A program made the translations under genes and the position numbers. From NCBI GenBank assembly GCA_023376005.1, contig CM042142.1:44922501-44986500 (forward strand): a stretch of DNA of 64,000 nt, written 5' to 3'. The notes below the pieces were generated by a model that worked only from the letters and a program-made list of their open reading frames with translations, ran no database searches and was not told the origin of the DNA. The number at the start of each line of letters is the position of its first letter. Position 1 is the first letter of the stretch. This document shows, one piece after another, positions 20,455 through 31,131 of the stretch. This stretch comes from Doryteuthis pealeii (Eukaryota > Mollusca > Cephalopoda > Myopsida > Loliginidae).

Positions 20455-20872
20455 CTATTGATAGATTAACGATCATATGGAAATCTAATATCTCCAAGCT
20501 GTAACCGTTCCAGTACTGCAGTATGGTTGCACCACTTGGACTTTGATGAAACTCTCGGAGAAAAAGCAAGATGGTAACTAAGTAAGGATGTTGCGTGCTG
20601 TTTTGAACAAATCCTGGAAACAGCATCTTCCAAAACAGCTGCTGTATGGACGCTTACCTCATAAAACATCCGATTAAGAATGGAATACATATTGGGCACT
20701 GCTACAGATGTGTAAGGACGAACTCATAAACGACATTCTCCTATGGAAAACTCCAGTATTGGCCGACCAGCGAAAATTCACATTGGTCAACCCTAGATGA
20801 TTTGTAAAGCGAGGGCTGATAAGGGGACGGATGGCGACACTTGATGATGATGATGATGATGATGATGATGAC
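20455..20872 (+). mobile_element. (GAT)n-tailed LINE, C-terminal pseudogene fragment
   Basis: Conceptual translation on the plus strand shows degenerate C-terminal LINE sequence: a YGCTTWTLMK-like stretch (about 20520-20550), a stop, then RMLRAVLNKSWKQH (about 20586-20630), then KDELINDILLWKTP (about 20715-20755). Premature stops and frame breaks are present. It ends in (GAT)n (20840-20870), the short tandem tail also found at 25111 (-) and 60230. Related fragments are at 55510 and 59800. I recognise this as a common invertebrate LINE ORF end; the clade is uncertain (RTE-like by the trinucleotide tail). Confidence 0.75.
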
Positions 20873-20924
20873 ACAGTTCTCAGAGTAAATACACATGAAT
20901 CAGTCCACTAAATTATTCTCGTTT

Positions 20925-21135
20925 TTTTTCTCTCAGTCGGTAGAGGATTCGCCTATGAATCGCAAGGTTCTGGGTTCAATATCGGACCTTACCAACTCAG
21001 TGCATGAGTGGCACAGCTTAGTCCTCTGATCTGTGCAGTAAAGCACCTGGGAGCTGACGGTAGTTGTAGCGCTCCATATCAACAAAAGCAATCTCCGTAA
21101 GAATATTTTACTTATCTCGTGCTGTCTGGCATAAA
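20925..21135 (+). mobile_element. SINE-B, diverged copy
   Basis: Head ctctcagtcggtagaggatt with B box gggttcaatatc; body tgagtggcacagctta with a small insertion relative to other copies. The 3' third is shortened. It is 18 bases from the next MITE-T2. Confidence 0.75.
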
Positions 21136-21152
21136 TTTATATTTAATTTTTT

Positions 21153-21418
21153 GGACCATATTACCTTTAGGCACCCCTTTTTGATATCGATTAAGAAAGG
21201 ACATGTTTTTCATTTACACCGTCAATATCCGGTTGTTTGTGGGGGTTAGGGGTTAGGGGTTAGAGTTAGGGTTAGGAGTTAGGGTTAGGGGTTAGTTTTA
21301 GAACATTTTTTAAATCTAAAAATCGTCTGTTAAAACAACCGGATATTGACGGTGTAAATGAAAAACATGTCCTTTCTTAATCGAAATCAAAAAGGGGTGC
21401 TTAAAGGTCACATGGTCC
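21153..21418. mobile_element. MITE-T2 copy 3, telomere-like core in opposite orientation
   Basis: Ends ggaccatatt / cacatggtcc; perfect 8-bp TSD aatttttt (21145-21152 and 21419-21426). Here the core (21241-21297) reads TTAGGG/GGGTTAG, so the element lies in the opposite orientation to copies 1 and 2. Confidence 0.92.
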
Positions 21419-21426
21419 AATTTTTT

Positions 21427-22014
21427 TAATACATATCTTTTACAAAAAATATTCAAAAAATGAATGACTCATCTAAAATATAACAAGATCCGAAAACTAT
21501 GATTGAATAGTATTGAGAATTCTGAGGTATGGGAGTTATCGTCCTTGTCTACCAGCCTCTGTATCGAACCAACCAATCACGAGCCAGCATACCTGGCGGC
21601 AAAGCCGAAAAGGCAAATTCTTTCCCCCTCTTCTGATTCAACCTTCAACGGAGACAGACCTAAAAAAGGGTCGCTCTACCCCTTCCTGATCAACTAGCAC
21701 TGGAGTTAGACGTCAAAATAGAACGTCTATCATATACGAACTATCAGATGGCCGTAGTTAAGGGCTTCGATAATACCCTGCCTCAGGATTTCAGTTAAGT
21801 GACAAATTATAAACATTTGTGCTGATAAACAAAAAATCTGCAAACCTATTGTTTTATGTCCAATACATGTCTTTTATTCGAATTCTAGTTGTTTGGTTTA
21901 TTTCTTTAACTCTTTACCTGTCTGCCACACTCGTGGTTGTCTTCTTTTGCAAACCTTGAGAACAGACTTTATCTTTGTGTCTTCTTTATTTTTATAATAG
22001 GTAGTTTTGGATAC
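21427..22014. other. Unassigned sequence
   Basis: A slightly GC-richer patch at 21540-21700 contains a 64-residue frame with no known domain. No other structure is recognised. Confidence 0.45.
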
Positions 22015-23165
22015 GGAATGATATGAAAAAAAAAAAGAGATACAATCCATGTAGATCATTTTCTTAAAAGTGTACTGTAAGAGTATTAGGCCCTTCCCCG
22101 ATTCCACAAAAAGTCAATTTCATGTTAATGTAAACTATTTCATGTAAAATATTTCATATTTCATGTAAGAATATTTCATATTTCATATTTCATAGTTCAT
22201 ATTTCATGTAAAATGTTTACACATGTAAAATAATGATATAATTATTAACATGTAATATACATATTTTGTTTTGATAATAAGTAAAATTATCTATTTAGTG
22301 TAAAATATTTTATATTTCATGTAAAACTATTTCATATTTCATGTTTCATGTTTCAATATTTTATGTTGTTAGGGAGAGTTATTTACCCCTAACGATTCGA
22401 ACCGGATACTCTCGGAAAAGGAGGTGGGGTAAATATACTGACAGCAGCTTCAGACCAGACAAGAACCGGACCACGGTACGACGCACACGTGTATCCCATC
22501 ATTAGCCGAACTTTAATCCAAAACCACCCCACTGTATTCCCTGTCAGTGAGAAATAATAAAACAAATATTGTCATTGTTAACATATTCCCTGTTTTATTT
22601 ATCATTTCTGTATATCCTACATCTCGGGATACAACATATGTAAAAGGCAAATCCATGTAAATCATTGTCTTAAAATTGTACTGTAAGAGTATTAATCTTT
22701 TCTCTGATTCCACAATAAGTCAATTTCATTCATTGGTTCACTAAGTGTTTATCATAATCGAGCTCAAAATATACCAAAATTTATTATAGAAATCTTTATG
22801 ACGAAAAAACATTTAAATAACCTAACAGCATTGTAGCCATCCTACGTATTTCGACATAGATTTTGTAGCTTTGCTATTTTCGACAGAAGGTTTTTGTTTC
22901 TTAACAAATGACTATAAAAATATCTATAACCTTAAAATGGTACTATATGACTATTAGTGCCTTCACTGACTCCAATTAAGTCTATTGTATTGATGCTACG
23001 CATCTCGGCATGATTTTCGGAGTTGACTATTTTTGATAGAAGCTCCTTGTTTCCTAACAAATAAGTATTAAAAAAACATAGGTTTAAAATTACACCGTAT
23101 GCTTATTAGAGCCTTCAATAATTCTATATCAAGTCTACTTCAATGACTTTAACATTAAGAAAGAC
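22015..23165 (+). repeat. Degenerate repeat cluster S plus a TTTCAT-rich minisatellite
   Basis: The phrase ttaaaattgtactgtaagag, or a variant, recurs at about 22064, 22670, 22932 and 23084, followed each time by a tattag.gccttc...tc.att.aagtc block. A preceding block (tttcgacagaaggtttttgt) recurs at about 22880 and 23030. 22125-22375 is a TTTCATATTTCATGTAAAA-type minisatellite between the first two units. One more unit lies at about 26463-26560. Noncoding. Confidence 0.65.
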
Positions 23166-23269
23166 AGATGTCTCTCTTTGTCTGTATAAGCCATTAGGTG
23201 GGAATCCGTTCATCTAAGTAGTCGACCTGCTTAAAATGGCTTAGAAACTCTGGTAATATTCGCGTAGTT

Positions 23270-23375
23270 CAGTCCCGGCCCCAACCTCAAAAACCGCTAG
23301 CCGGCGGCTGCTGAAAAAAAACACCAGCTACGATTGAAGTCCGTAGCCGAAGCGACCATTACACCACGGAACTTG
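23270..23375 (-). other. tRNA-like SINE head (tentative)
   Basis: On the minus strand ttccgtggtgtaatggtcgc resembles a SINE A box and the region ends in a poor B box. No body of a known family follows. 23166-23269 and 23376-23595 are unassigned. Confidence 0.35.
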
Positions 23376-23595
23376 CCCATTATATGTGTGTAGATTAGGA
23401 TATCTATGGATAGCATAACGCTGAATATTTCGGCCAGGAAAGACAATAAACTCATATTAACAAATGTCCATAGCAATGTTTAATTACATACACGTAAAGA
23501 CAGAAACAGGATACTCGTGTCCCAAACAATAAAAAGCATAATTATGTTCCATGAATAAAACAAAGTGTAATAACAATACTTACAGTCCTTTCCTG

Positions 23596-24025
23596 GGTTA
23601 TTTCCTAGTTGAGTAACATGATATGACCCAGAAAAAACAGAACCCAAATTATTTATTTATTTTTCCATTAAACTAACCCTAAACCCCAACCCTAACCCTA
23701 ACCCTAAACCCTAACCTAACCCTTGTTGGACTTAAACTTTTAAAAAATTAACAGTTTTATAATATTTGTGGGTTCTGTTTTTTATGGGTCACCTTGTAAT
23801 ATTATGTTACTCTACTTGGGGTGTTAGGGTTAGAATTAGGGTCTAGGGTTAGGGATAGGGGTGTTAGGGTTAGGGTGTTAGGGTTAGGGTTTGGGTTAGG
23901 GATAGGGTTTAGAGTTAGGATTAGGGTTGGGGTTTTGGGTTAGTTTAATGGGAAAATAAATAATTGGTGTTCTGTTTTTTTCTGGTTCCCTCTGTAATAT
24001 CATATTACTCAAATAGGAAATACTC
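23596..24025. mobile_element. MITE-T copy 2, with telomere-like repeats
   Basis: Ends ggttatttcctagttgag and the inverse ending at 24025. Perfect 8-bp TSD ctttcctg (23588-23595 and 24026-24033). Left-arm CCCTAA repeats lie at 23677-23725, right-part TTAGGG-type repeats at 23820-23930, partly as GGGTGTTAGGGTTA variants. Confidence 0.92.
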
Positions 24026-24033
24026 CTTTCCTG

Positions 24034-24890
24034 GTTGTTCTGTGAGTTACAATACAATTCTGCCTGTGAACAGAGCGAGGAAGAAAATATCTTTATTCGC
24101 CTAAAACAAGGAAATTAAACAGAGAGCTATTAACCCTCCCACGGAAGGTGGTTAAAAGAAGAAATGAACAAGAGTTGAAGTGTTACGTGACCAACGGACA
24201 CGTGGCGTGAGACGCTCTACCTACAATCCTAGGGGGTTACTCTTCATCAGATACTATGAAAATGTTTTAAAATGGTAACAGAATGATTTTTGGAGTTGGC
24301 CAGTTTTAATAGAAGGTTTTAACTGATAAAAATAAGATTCTATGTACACCACATGTTATATAATCGACAAGTTACCTATCAATTGTAAACGGCAGTGTAG
24401 TTAAACGAAACTGAAGGTTTCATGGGAAAATACTGGAAATTTGATGGACAGATTTTTACCTGCATTTTGATTTCGCATTGGACAGCCAAAGTGAGATGTT
24501 CGTTTAAGAAATTAGTTTTTGGATAGGTGCTAAACTTGACGGATCGCAATGGTGGTCTGTCCGTTCGAGGCCAACATCTACGCGCGTTTGTCTTTGATTT
24601 ATAAAGTAAAATAAAAAAGCTCTAAAGAAAAACCACAAAGTCATGTGTTCGTTAATTTTTTAAAAAAGCAACGAGACAAGATGAGAAATCGCCAAGACAA
24701 GAAATGTCAGCAAGAAAAAGACAGAGTAAATCAACAAGAAGCCAATTACTAAGCTTGATCAAATATATCATTAAACGCCTGTATATATATATTTTCTTTA
24801 AAAGTCGCGTTCGAGGGGGGGGATAAGTTTGATTTTTGAATCACATGATATTTATAGGATTGATATTTTGATTAATTACAAACAAGAGCA
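24034..24890. other. Unassigned sequence
   Basis: No long frame, terminal repeats or tRNA-like boxes that I can assign. 24258-24320 weakly resembles part of repeat S. Confidence 0.5.
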
Positions 24891-24891
24891 A

Positions 24892-24892
<1 letters not shown>

Positions 24893-24931
<39 letters not shown>
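24893..24931. repeat. (CAT)n microsatellite
   Basis: Thirteen CAT units. It may be the (GAT)n tail of a minus-strand LINE copy whose body is no longer recognisable. Confidence 0.9.
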
Positions 24932-24939
24932 ATTTTTTT

Positions 24940-25110
24940 GCGCGATTTAATAGATTTTTTAAAGTAGATATGTTATATCCACGGGGGCATTTTATAATTT
25001 AGAACAATTAAAACACCAAAAAAAAAGGAATTTTATTATTTATCTTTAGTTCATAAGTAAATTTGGGAACAGAGTTATTTTGAAATGTTTCTTGTAAATT
25101 TTTCTATTTC
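24940..25110 (-). mobile_element. Penelope-like RT remnant, shared with 31635-31834
   Basis: This matches 31640-31834 almost base for base over about 160 bases, including the same stop codons on the minus strand; a short segment near 25005 is deleted. In the longer copy the frame encodes the RT region after the YADD box (FTYEL...NNKIPF). Here it lies between two CAT repeats (24893-24931 and 25111-25129). Confidence 0.7.
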
Positions 25111-25190
25111 ATCATCATCATCATCATCCATTCGTGCTGATAGCACGGATTCCTTTGACGTTTTCTTTCCATCCATTCCAAACGGAACCT
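25111..25190 (-). mobile_element. (GAT)n-tailed LINE, extreme 3' end
   Basis: On the minus strand this codes WNGWKENVKGIRAISTNG, matching the expected C-terminus of the LINE seen at 20455. It is then followed directly by (GAT)n (25129-25111). The order (frame end, then trinucleotide tail) confirms the orientation. Confidence 0.7.
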
Positions 25191-25255
25191 GTTAAACCTG
25201 TTAAACTTCTCTTAAGTAATTGACCTTGTATCGCATCCTGCACGTGCGGAGGGTT

Positions 25256-25258
<3 letters not shown>
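25191..25258 (+). mobile_element. SINE-A 3' fragment
   Basis: Only the last 68 bases: ttaagtaattgaccttg, then cacgtgcggagggttgg. It then runs directly into (TA)n. Confidence 0.8.

Positions 25259-25305
<47 letters not shown>
25259..25305. repeat. (TA)n tail array
   Basis: About 46 bp of uninterrupted TA contiguous with the SINE-A end. 25306-25665 beyond it is unassigned. Confidence 0.95.
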
Positions 25306-25308
<3 letters not shown>

Positions 25309-25669
25309 TCATATCCCCGTTTTCACTCCGACCATTCTTCAGTATTACCTACTAATAAAAATTAATCTAGACACCCTCCCAGTGAATGCCTATTTTTTTT
25401 AGAATGACTGTCAAGCCATCCTTGGGTCATGGAGTTGGGCGATTCCCTTCACAGACCATCTTTAAGATCAGGTAGCACCACCTGATAAGATAGAAGATAG
25501 GATCAACAGATAGTCAGATCCAGCTATCCAGAGGAAGATAATAAAGGAAGATAAATATAATAGGAAACTATAAAGGAAAATAAATATACAATATGAGTAT
25601 ACGTCCAAGGGTATTCTAATACGTAAGATACGTCCTCACAAAAAGGGGATATGTAACACACAGCCTTAA

Positions 25670-26471
25670 CCCTTTTGCAGGCAGAGTGACCATTTTGTCA
25701 TAAGCGGTACACAGACAGAGCGACATTTTCGTCGGTTTTGTAGACGTTAGCCTTTCAATTTTGTTGAAGCAATACGATATTCACCGTTGGGATTCCAACT
25801 AGCAACCAGTTGGCAGACAAAGGGACAAACTGAAATACAGTCCTTGGACTGCTAGGAGCATAATGCAGAATGATGGATATTTATCTAGAACCATATCCAC
25901 ACTGAGACCAGCATTCAATCAGGGCTCAAGGAATCCGATCCCCCAAATGTAAATAGGGAATATTCGGTTATATCCTAGTCTAGTAACATGAGTGAGCCAG
26001 AAGAAACAGAACCCAAATTATTTATCTATTTTCACATTAAACTAACCATAAACCCAAACCCTAACCCTAACCCTAACCTTAACCCTAAACTCTAACCCTA
26101 ACCCTTGTTGGACTTAAACTTTTAAAAAATTAAAATTAACAGTTTTATTACAAAATTTGTGGGTTCTGTTTGGGTTAGGGGTTAGGGTTAGGGTTGGGGT
26201 TTAGGGTTAGTTCAATGGGAAAATAAATAATTTGGGTTCTGTTTTTTCTGGGTCATTTTCTAGGTAATATCATGTTACTCAACTTGGAAATAACCGAATA
26301 TTCTGTGATGCTATAAATACCAATTGCTTTAAGTGCTGCTTCGGTTATACTTAGTTGTTGTTTTTGTAGCTCAATTCAACAGTTCCCGAACTCGTTCAAT
26401 TCAACCCAGCGCTGCAGACAGAATCAGACCTAGTTGAATGGGAAATCACCTTTATCTGGTCTGTAAAAGGG
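25670..26471. mobile_element. piggyBac-like MITE with nested MITE-T
   Basis: Flanked by TTAA on both sides (25666-25669 and 26472-26475). Terminal inverted repeats are cccttttgcaggc (left) and, reversed, cccttttacagac (right). The TTAA target and CCC start are the hallmarks of piggyBac-type elements. Removing the nested MITE-T (25966-26295) and one copy of its TSD leaves about 464 bp. No transposase frame is visible. Confidence 0.7.
25966..26295. mobile_element. MITE-T copy 3, nested in the piggyBac-like MITE
   Basis: Ends ggttatatcctagtctag and the inverse (ending 26295). Perfect 8-bp TSD gaatattc (25958-25965 and 26296-26303). CCCTAA repeats at 26050-26106 and TTAGGG repeats at 26171-26211 are both present. 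At 330 bp it is shorter than the other copies. Confidence 0.92.
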
Positions 26472-26475
26472 TTAA

Positions 26476-26950
26476 AATTGTACTGTATGAGTATTAGAGC
26501 CTTTACTGTTACTGTATTAAGTGTTTCCCGCCATTGTGTCATTAAGAATTTATCAATGAAAAAAAACAAACAAACACTAAATATTTGGACTGTCGGAGAA
26601 GAAATACAAAAATAAAAGTATTCTTATAAACAATTGATATTGAGACAACATTTTAAAATCATCTCTATTGTTCATGTAACATTATTCTTAAAAAAAAGAC
26701 AAAGAAACAAACAAACAGTAAAGGCATATATCAGATTAGAGAAATAAAAACAAGTTGCAAAATTGTCCGTAGAGTTATTCGTCATCGATGCTAACACCTT
26801 TTGTTCAAAAACTTAACACATGTAACAAAATCAACATAGCTGTACTTTTAATAATCTTTAAGAAAAAAAAATGTAGTGGACATTTTAAAGTGAAAAGAGG
26901 ACATTATATTTCAATTGAAAAATGAGAATTTATTCTCTCATTGGCTAATC
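26476..26950. other. Unassigned A/T-rich sequence
   Basis: Begins with a unit of repeat S (to about 26560), then A/T-rich DNA without recognisable features. Confidence 0.5.
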
Positions 26951-27490
26951 TGTTAACCCTGTTGGGTTGTCTTCCCTTTGCCTGGAAGAGTTATCTTCCC
27001 TCTGGGTTCCCGTTTTTGACCACCAGGGTTTTTTTTTGTATTTAAGCACCTGTTTTGAACTCTCTGCCTCTCTTTCTTCTACGGGACCTCTCACACATGG
27101 ATTAGAAATTTATGTCTCACCCTTCTTGCGTGGGGGGCATCGACTCCCAACACAGCACTAGTAAGTGACATTACTTTATGGACTCTCCATATTTTTCCTT
27201 ATACACCATTAATTCTACTGGGCGCAGTCTTACTTTCTGTATGCTTCTAACCTCTATAATGTACTTCTATTCATATATGTGTTACTTATGTATCTACTTT
27301 GTATGTTGTATATGTATTCTTGCATAAATGTTTTTCTATCTGCTGTACTTATATTAAAGTCCTTTGTGTATGTAACACTCTTGGTCGGAGTTGTTTGTTT
27401 AACTAATTATAATTTATATTATAACTTGAATCCAACAACCTATTACCAGCGGATTAAGAATCAGGGCCAAGCATTGGAAAACTGGTAACA
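26951..27490 (+). mobile_element. Candidate solo LTR, family 1
   Basis: Starts tgttaaccctg and ends aactggtaaca, so it has TG...CA termini with short inverted TGTTA/TAACA ends. Inside, tatttaag (about 27040) could be a TATA-like box and attaaag (about 27352) a polyadenylation signal. The middle part (cacccttcttgcgtggg, catcgactcccaaca) resembles the minus-strand segment at 29450-29860. I do not see a clean 5-bp TSD, so this remains a candidate. Confidence 0.5.
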
Positions 27491-27922
27491 AAATTGTTTT
27501 TTCCGATATTTCTTATTTTAAGACAATTACCAAAAATCAGGGAATTTTCCAATTAGAACTCTTTGCCTACTCTAAATATTATCTATGTACATAGCGAGTT
27601 TCGCATCACTGCGATCTTACTGCAAGCCATTGGCAACGGCTCTCGCAGAATTGAGTAGAAGGGCTCAGATTACAATAAGAATCTGACTTTATTTGAATAG
27701 AATGAGTTTCGAGAGGAACAGAGAGTGAACTTTGAAATATATCATCATACAGGTAAAAAAAAATACCAAGAAAATTTAGTACATCTGTGAAGGAAATTTG
27801 GTTGCCAAAGAGTTAATGAAATATATTTACTCATTATGGAATTTATGTTATAATGAATAGCTTATTTCATTAAAAAATGTTTTTATCCCTTAAAACGGGA
27901 TCTCCTGTCCCCAATTTTTACA
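27491..27922. other. Unassigned; possible small TTAA-type MITE
   Basis: aactctttgcc (about 27558) and, reversed, aactctttggc (about 27815) form weak inverted ends with TTAA only on the right. A 27528-27550 fragment shares the ttaccaaaaatcagggaatt motif with foldback F. Confidence 0.3.
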
Positions 27923-28436
27923 TCTTATTATAATAGAGATTCGGTGTCTTTCTGTCTATAATCGAAACTACGTTACTGCTTATGTCACAATATCCTCAGG
28001 AATTCTGTAAGCTTATTAACGAGTATTCAATTTATAGTCAAAATCATTAATACATAGATTAATTTTATTTATTAAATCTGAATTAAATTTGCCTCAAAAC
28101 AGCCCATGTTATTTGTGTGTTAAAAATCCTGCAATGTGTCTAAGAAATAAAGGTTTACATAATATATGGGGTGAACAATTTACATAATGGGTTTAACAAA
28201 AGCGGGTTTAATAATAATTACGTGGTATTCTTGATCTTTAATATTATTGTTTTATTCTCTAATATATTAAAATCAATCCTATGAATGATTTTATATAGAA
28301 ACCAATTAAAATATAATCAAAATAAGTGTAATCTTTTTATATACGTTCTTATCTAATTTTGTTAGTCTTTCTAATTTGATATATTTCGTTACATTATAAC
28401 AAATACTTATAACCAGAGGGAGTATATACTTGATAA
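27923..28436 (+). mobile_element. Non-autonomous Helitron H, copy 3
   Basis: The 5' end tcttattataatagagatt follows a host A (27922). The 3' end is eroded (accagagggagtatatac, then gataa before T), but the same layout of hairpin, spacer and terminal tetramer is visible. The interior matches copies 1 and 2 loosely. Confidence 0.65.
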
Positions 28437-28661
28437 TTTCATTTAAAAAAATATTTTATCACTTTTTGTTGGGATAGCTACGTTTATTTATCTGAATAAA
28501 AAAATTCCACTTCCTAATGTTTACATTTCTAGAAAGATCAAAGAATTTGCCAAAGAGAGACGAGCACAGAATCCATTTAAGATCGTTTGCAACTGTCATC
28601 AACTCAATTATTGGTCGGACTTACTGCCAGCAAGATCTATCTTTTGAATTAACACAAAGGA

Positions 28662-29244
28662 TTAGATTGGTTTGGTTTGTTTTTGTTTTACGGCATATCA
28701 ACCTCAGTGGGTCATTTAATGCCGATAAAGTTTTGAAATAAATCAATTCTTGGATAATACAATTTTTTTTATAAATACATTTTTCTATTTAACCCATAGA
28801 TGGGACCTAACAGGTACTACCACTCCGGGTCAGAGTGGACCAGGGAGCAATGGTGATGAACGGGGGCTCCACATTCCCCAAACCTCCAAAACTGGAACCT
28901 CACCATCAGATAGAGTTTAACGTCATTCCCAGGACATGTAGACCCGCAGCCACCGCCTTCTAGCACCCATATGATAAAAAGGGGTTGGGGCTTGCCATAA
29001 GGGCAATAGGGTTGGGAAAATCATATAGGTGCTAGGGCTTGACGTGACCAGCCGATTACCCGCCCGTCTAGCCCAAGATAGGGCCAAAGTGGAGTATTGC
29101 ATGTCATGAACTGCTCATCACCTGGGCTCTATCCTTAAGAATTACGGGTCGCAACCCACGGCCAACAGGTGGCCCCATTGGGGGAGTCTTACCCCTCTGC
29201 AGAGGTGCAGTCGGTGCATTCTAACGCCCCAGCCGACAGGGCAG
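28662..29244 (-). mobile_element. E retroelement, nearly full-length, 12-bp TSD
   Basis: Flanked by identical taacacaaagga (28650-28661 and 29245-29256). Close to the 16907 copy, with a small internal deletion near 29055. On the minus strand the LINE-type tail is at 28662-28720. It forms an inverted pair with 30087-30666. Confidence 0.92.
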
Positions 29245-29399
29245 TAACACAAAGGAATACGACAGACTGTGACTTATACATATTACAAGGAACATTACAG
29301 ATTAGGATTACGAAGACTAATTACAGACTTGGACTCATATATCACAGATGAAACCTACGGATTAGGATTAACCAATTGGATTCTGGGAACAGCAGAACA

Positions 29400-29865
29400 A
29401 CTGAACTCCTTACAATGGCAACAAGGATTCTAAAATAGGTCTGTAAGATTCAAAGGTGATAATACTTGCAGATAAAACTCCGACAAGGGTTGATAGACAA
29501 AACATTTAATATGGTACAGCACATCGATAAACAGGTACATAATACAAGGAGGTGTACATAAACATACATACATAAGTAAAAGGGGAAAACATAAAAGCAC
29601 AGACATGAGACTAGGAATAGTCCATGCTGTGTGAATCACTTACAGTGATTAGTTCGGCGTTGAAGCCCCAACGAGAGGGGGTAGACCAGAGTCTAACCCG
29701 TGTGCCTCGTAGATCCGGCAGCAGCAAAAAGAGAAAGAGAAAGAGACGTTCAAACCAGCCGCTTAAATATAAACGGCCCCTAGCGGGAACCCTCGAACTA
29801 AACGGGCAGACAACTCTCCAGGCAAATACGAAAGTAACGCCACAGGTCTAATTATTTATAGGTTA
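29400..29865 (-). mobile_element. LTR-like segment, family 1, minus orientation
   Basis: Reading the minus strand, tatttaagcggctggtttgaa (its first 20 bases align to the 27040 TATA-like region) is followed by a pyrimidine-rich stretch, a ctggtctaccccctctcg block, agtgattcacac, and aataaatgttttgtc (a polyadenylation-like signal) before a tgtcggagtt block. The order parallels 27030-27400. Frames such as the Lys/Arg-rich one at 29624 are not supported as genes. Confidence 0.45.
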
Positions 29866-30086
29866 TACAGTATCTACAAAGTTTTATCTGTTACACGGTC
29901 ACATTTCTTTGAGGAAAATAATTGGGTGTTATTCATAAACACATGCAAATTTGAATGTTTAAAGTTAAAGATTCATTCACACATGAAGCCAATTATGTTG
30001 TACACAATAGGAAAAGAAAGAGAACGAAACAAAGCTAGGGATTACGTGTAGTTTAATATGGAAAGTTTTCGATCACGAAGTACAAA

Positions 30087-30666
30087 CCGCCCTGTCGGCT
30101 GCGGTGTTAGAATGCACAGAGGGGTAAGACTCTCCCAATGGGGCCACTTGTTGGCCGTGGGTGGCGACCCGTGATGCTTAAGGATAGAACCCGTGTGGAT
30201 GAGCAGTTCATGACGTGCAAAACTCCACTTTGGCCCTATCTTGGGCTAGACGGGCGGTCGGAGAGCCCCCCCCCGATCAATCGGCTGGTCATGTCAAGCC
30301 CTAGCACCTATATGATTTTCCCAACCCTATTGCCTTTATGTCAAGCCCCAACCTCTTTTTATCATATGGGTGCTAGAAGGCGGTGGCTGCGGATCTACAT
30401 GTCCTGGGAATGACGTTAAACTCTATCTGATGGTGAGGTTCTAGTTTTGGAGGTTTGGGGAATGTGTAGCACCCCTTCATCACCATTGCTCCCTGGTCCA
30501 CTCTGACCCGGAGTGGTAGTACCTGTTAGGGTCCCATCTATGGGTTAAATAGAAAATGTATTTATAAAAAAAATTGTATTATACATTAAGCATTGATTTA
30601 TTTCAAAACTTTATCGGCATTAAATGACCCACTGAAGTTGATATGCCGTAAAACAAACCAAACCAA
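30087..30666 (+). mobile_element. E retroelement, nearly full-length
   Basis: Starts ccgccctgtcggctg and ends with gttgatatgccgtaaaac plus an (AAACC)n tail. Flanking acgaagtac(a/t)aa (30075-30086 and 30667-30678) matches at 11 of 12, a probable TSD. Very similar to 28662-29244 but inverted. 29866-30086 between them shows nothing recognisable. Confidence 0.9.
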
Positions 30667-30678
30667 ACGAAGTACTAA

Positions 30679-31131
30679 GCCAAGTATTAAATTCCTATTG
30701 GTTAAGACAGAGCAGTGAAGATAGAGAGAGAAACAGAGAGGGATGAGAGATCAGTTTGGAACAAAGCGGTGGCTGGGTGAGACGTGTGTCACTTACTCAG
30801 GACACTTAGACTTGGGGAAAATAGAAATAACTCAAAAGAAAAAAAATAAGATCGTCTTGTGTTATTATTAAAAAAAAACTATGAAATGCACAAGGCAAGA
30901 TATCCTCCTGCAAACCAAAGTTATTTCAGACTCAAACAGCAAAGAATACCAGCCAGTCCAACACCAGACCCAACAACCAGATTCCAGCCTCTCGAAGGAG
31001 AACAGGAATAGGTCAGTATTAGAATAGATAGCATTTCACGATCATTATTATTGATAGGTCATTACTCCCTTCTAAATGAGAGCAACAATGCTACAATGGG
31101 ACATTGAGGATGGATGGATGGATGGAAGGTA
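30679..31131. other. Unassigned sequence
   Basis: A purine-rich patch (agagagagaaacagagagg, about 30722) and a GGAT run (31110-31125) adjoin the next E copy. Nothing else is recognised. Confidence 0.45.

Noticed and set aside
29624..29851. Lys/Arg-rich 75-residue frame as a nuclear-protein exon
   Set aside because: It lies antisense within an LTR-like repeat whose relative at 27 kb does not keep the frame.
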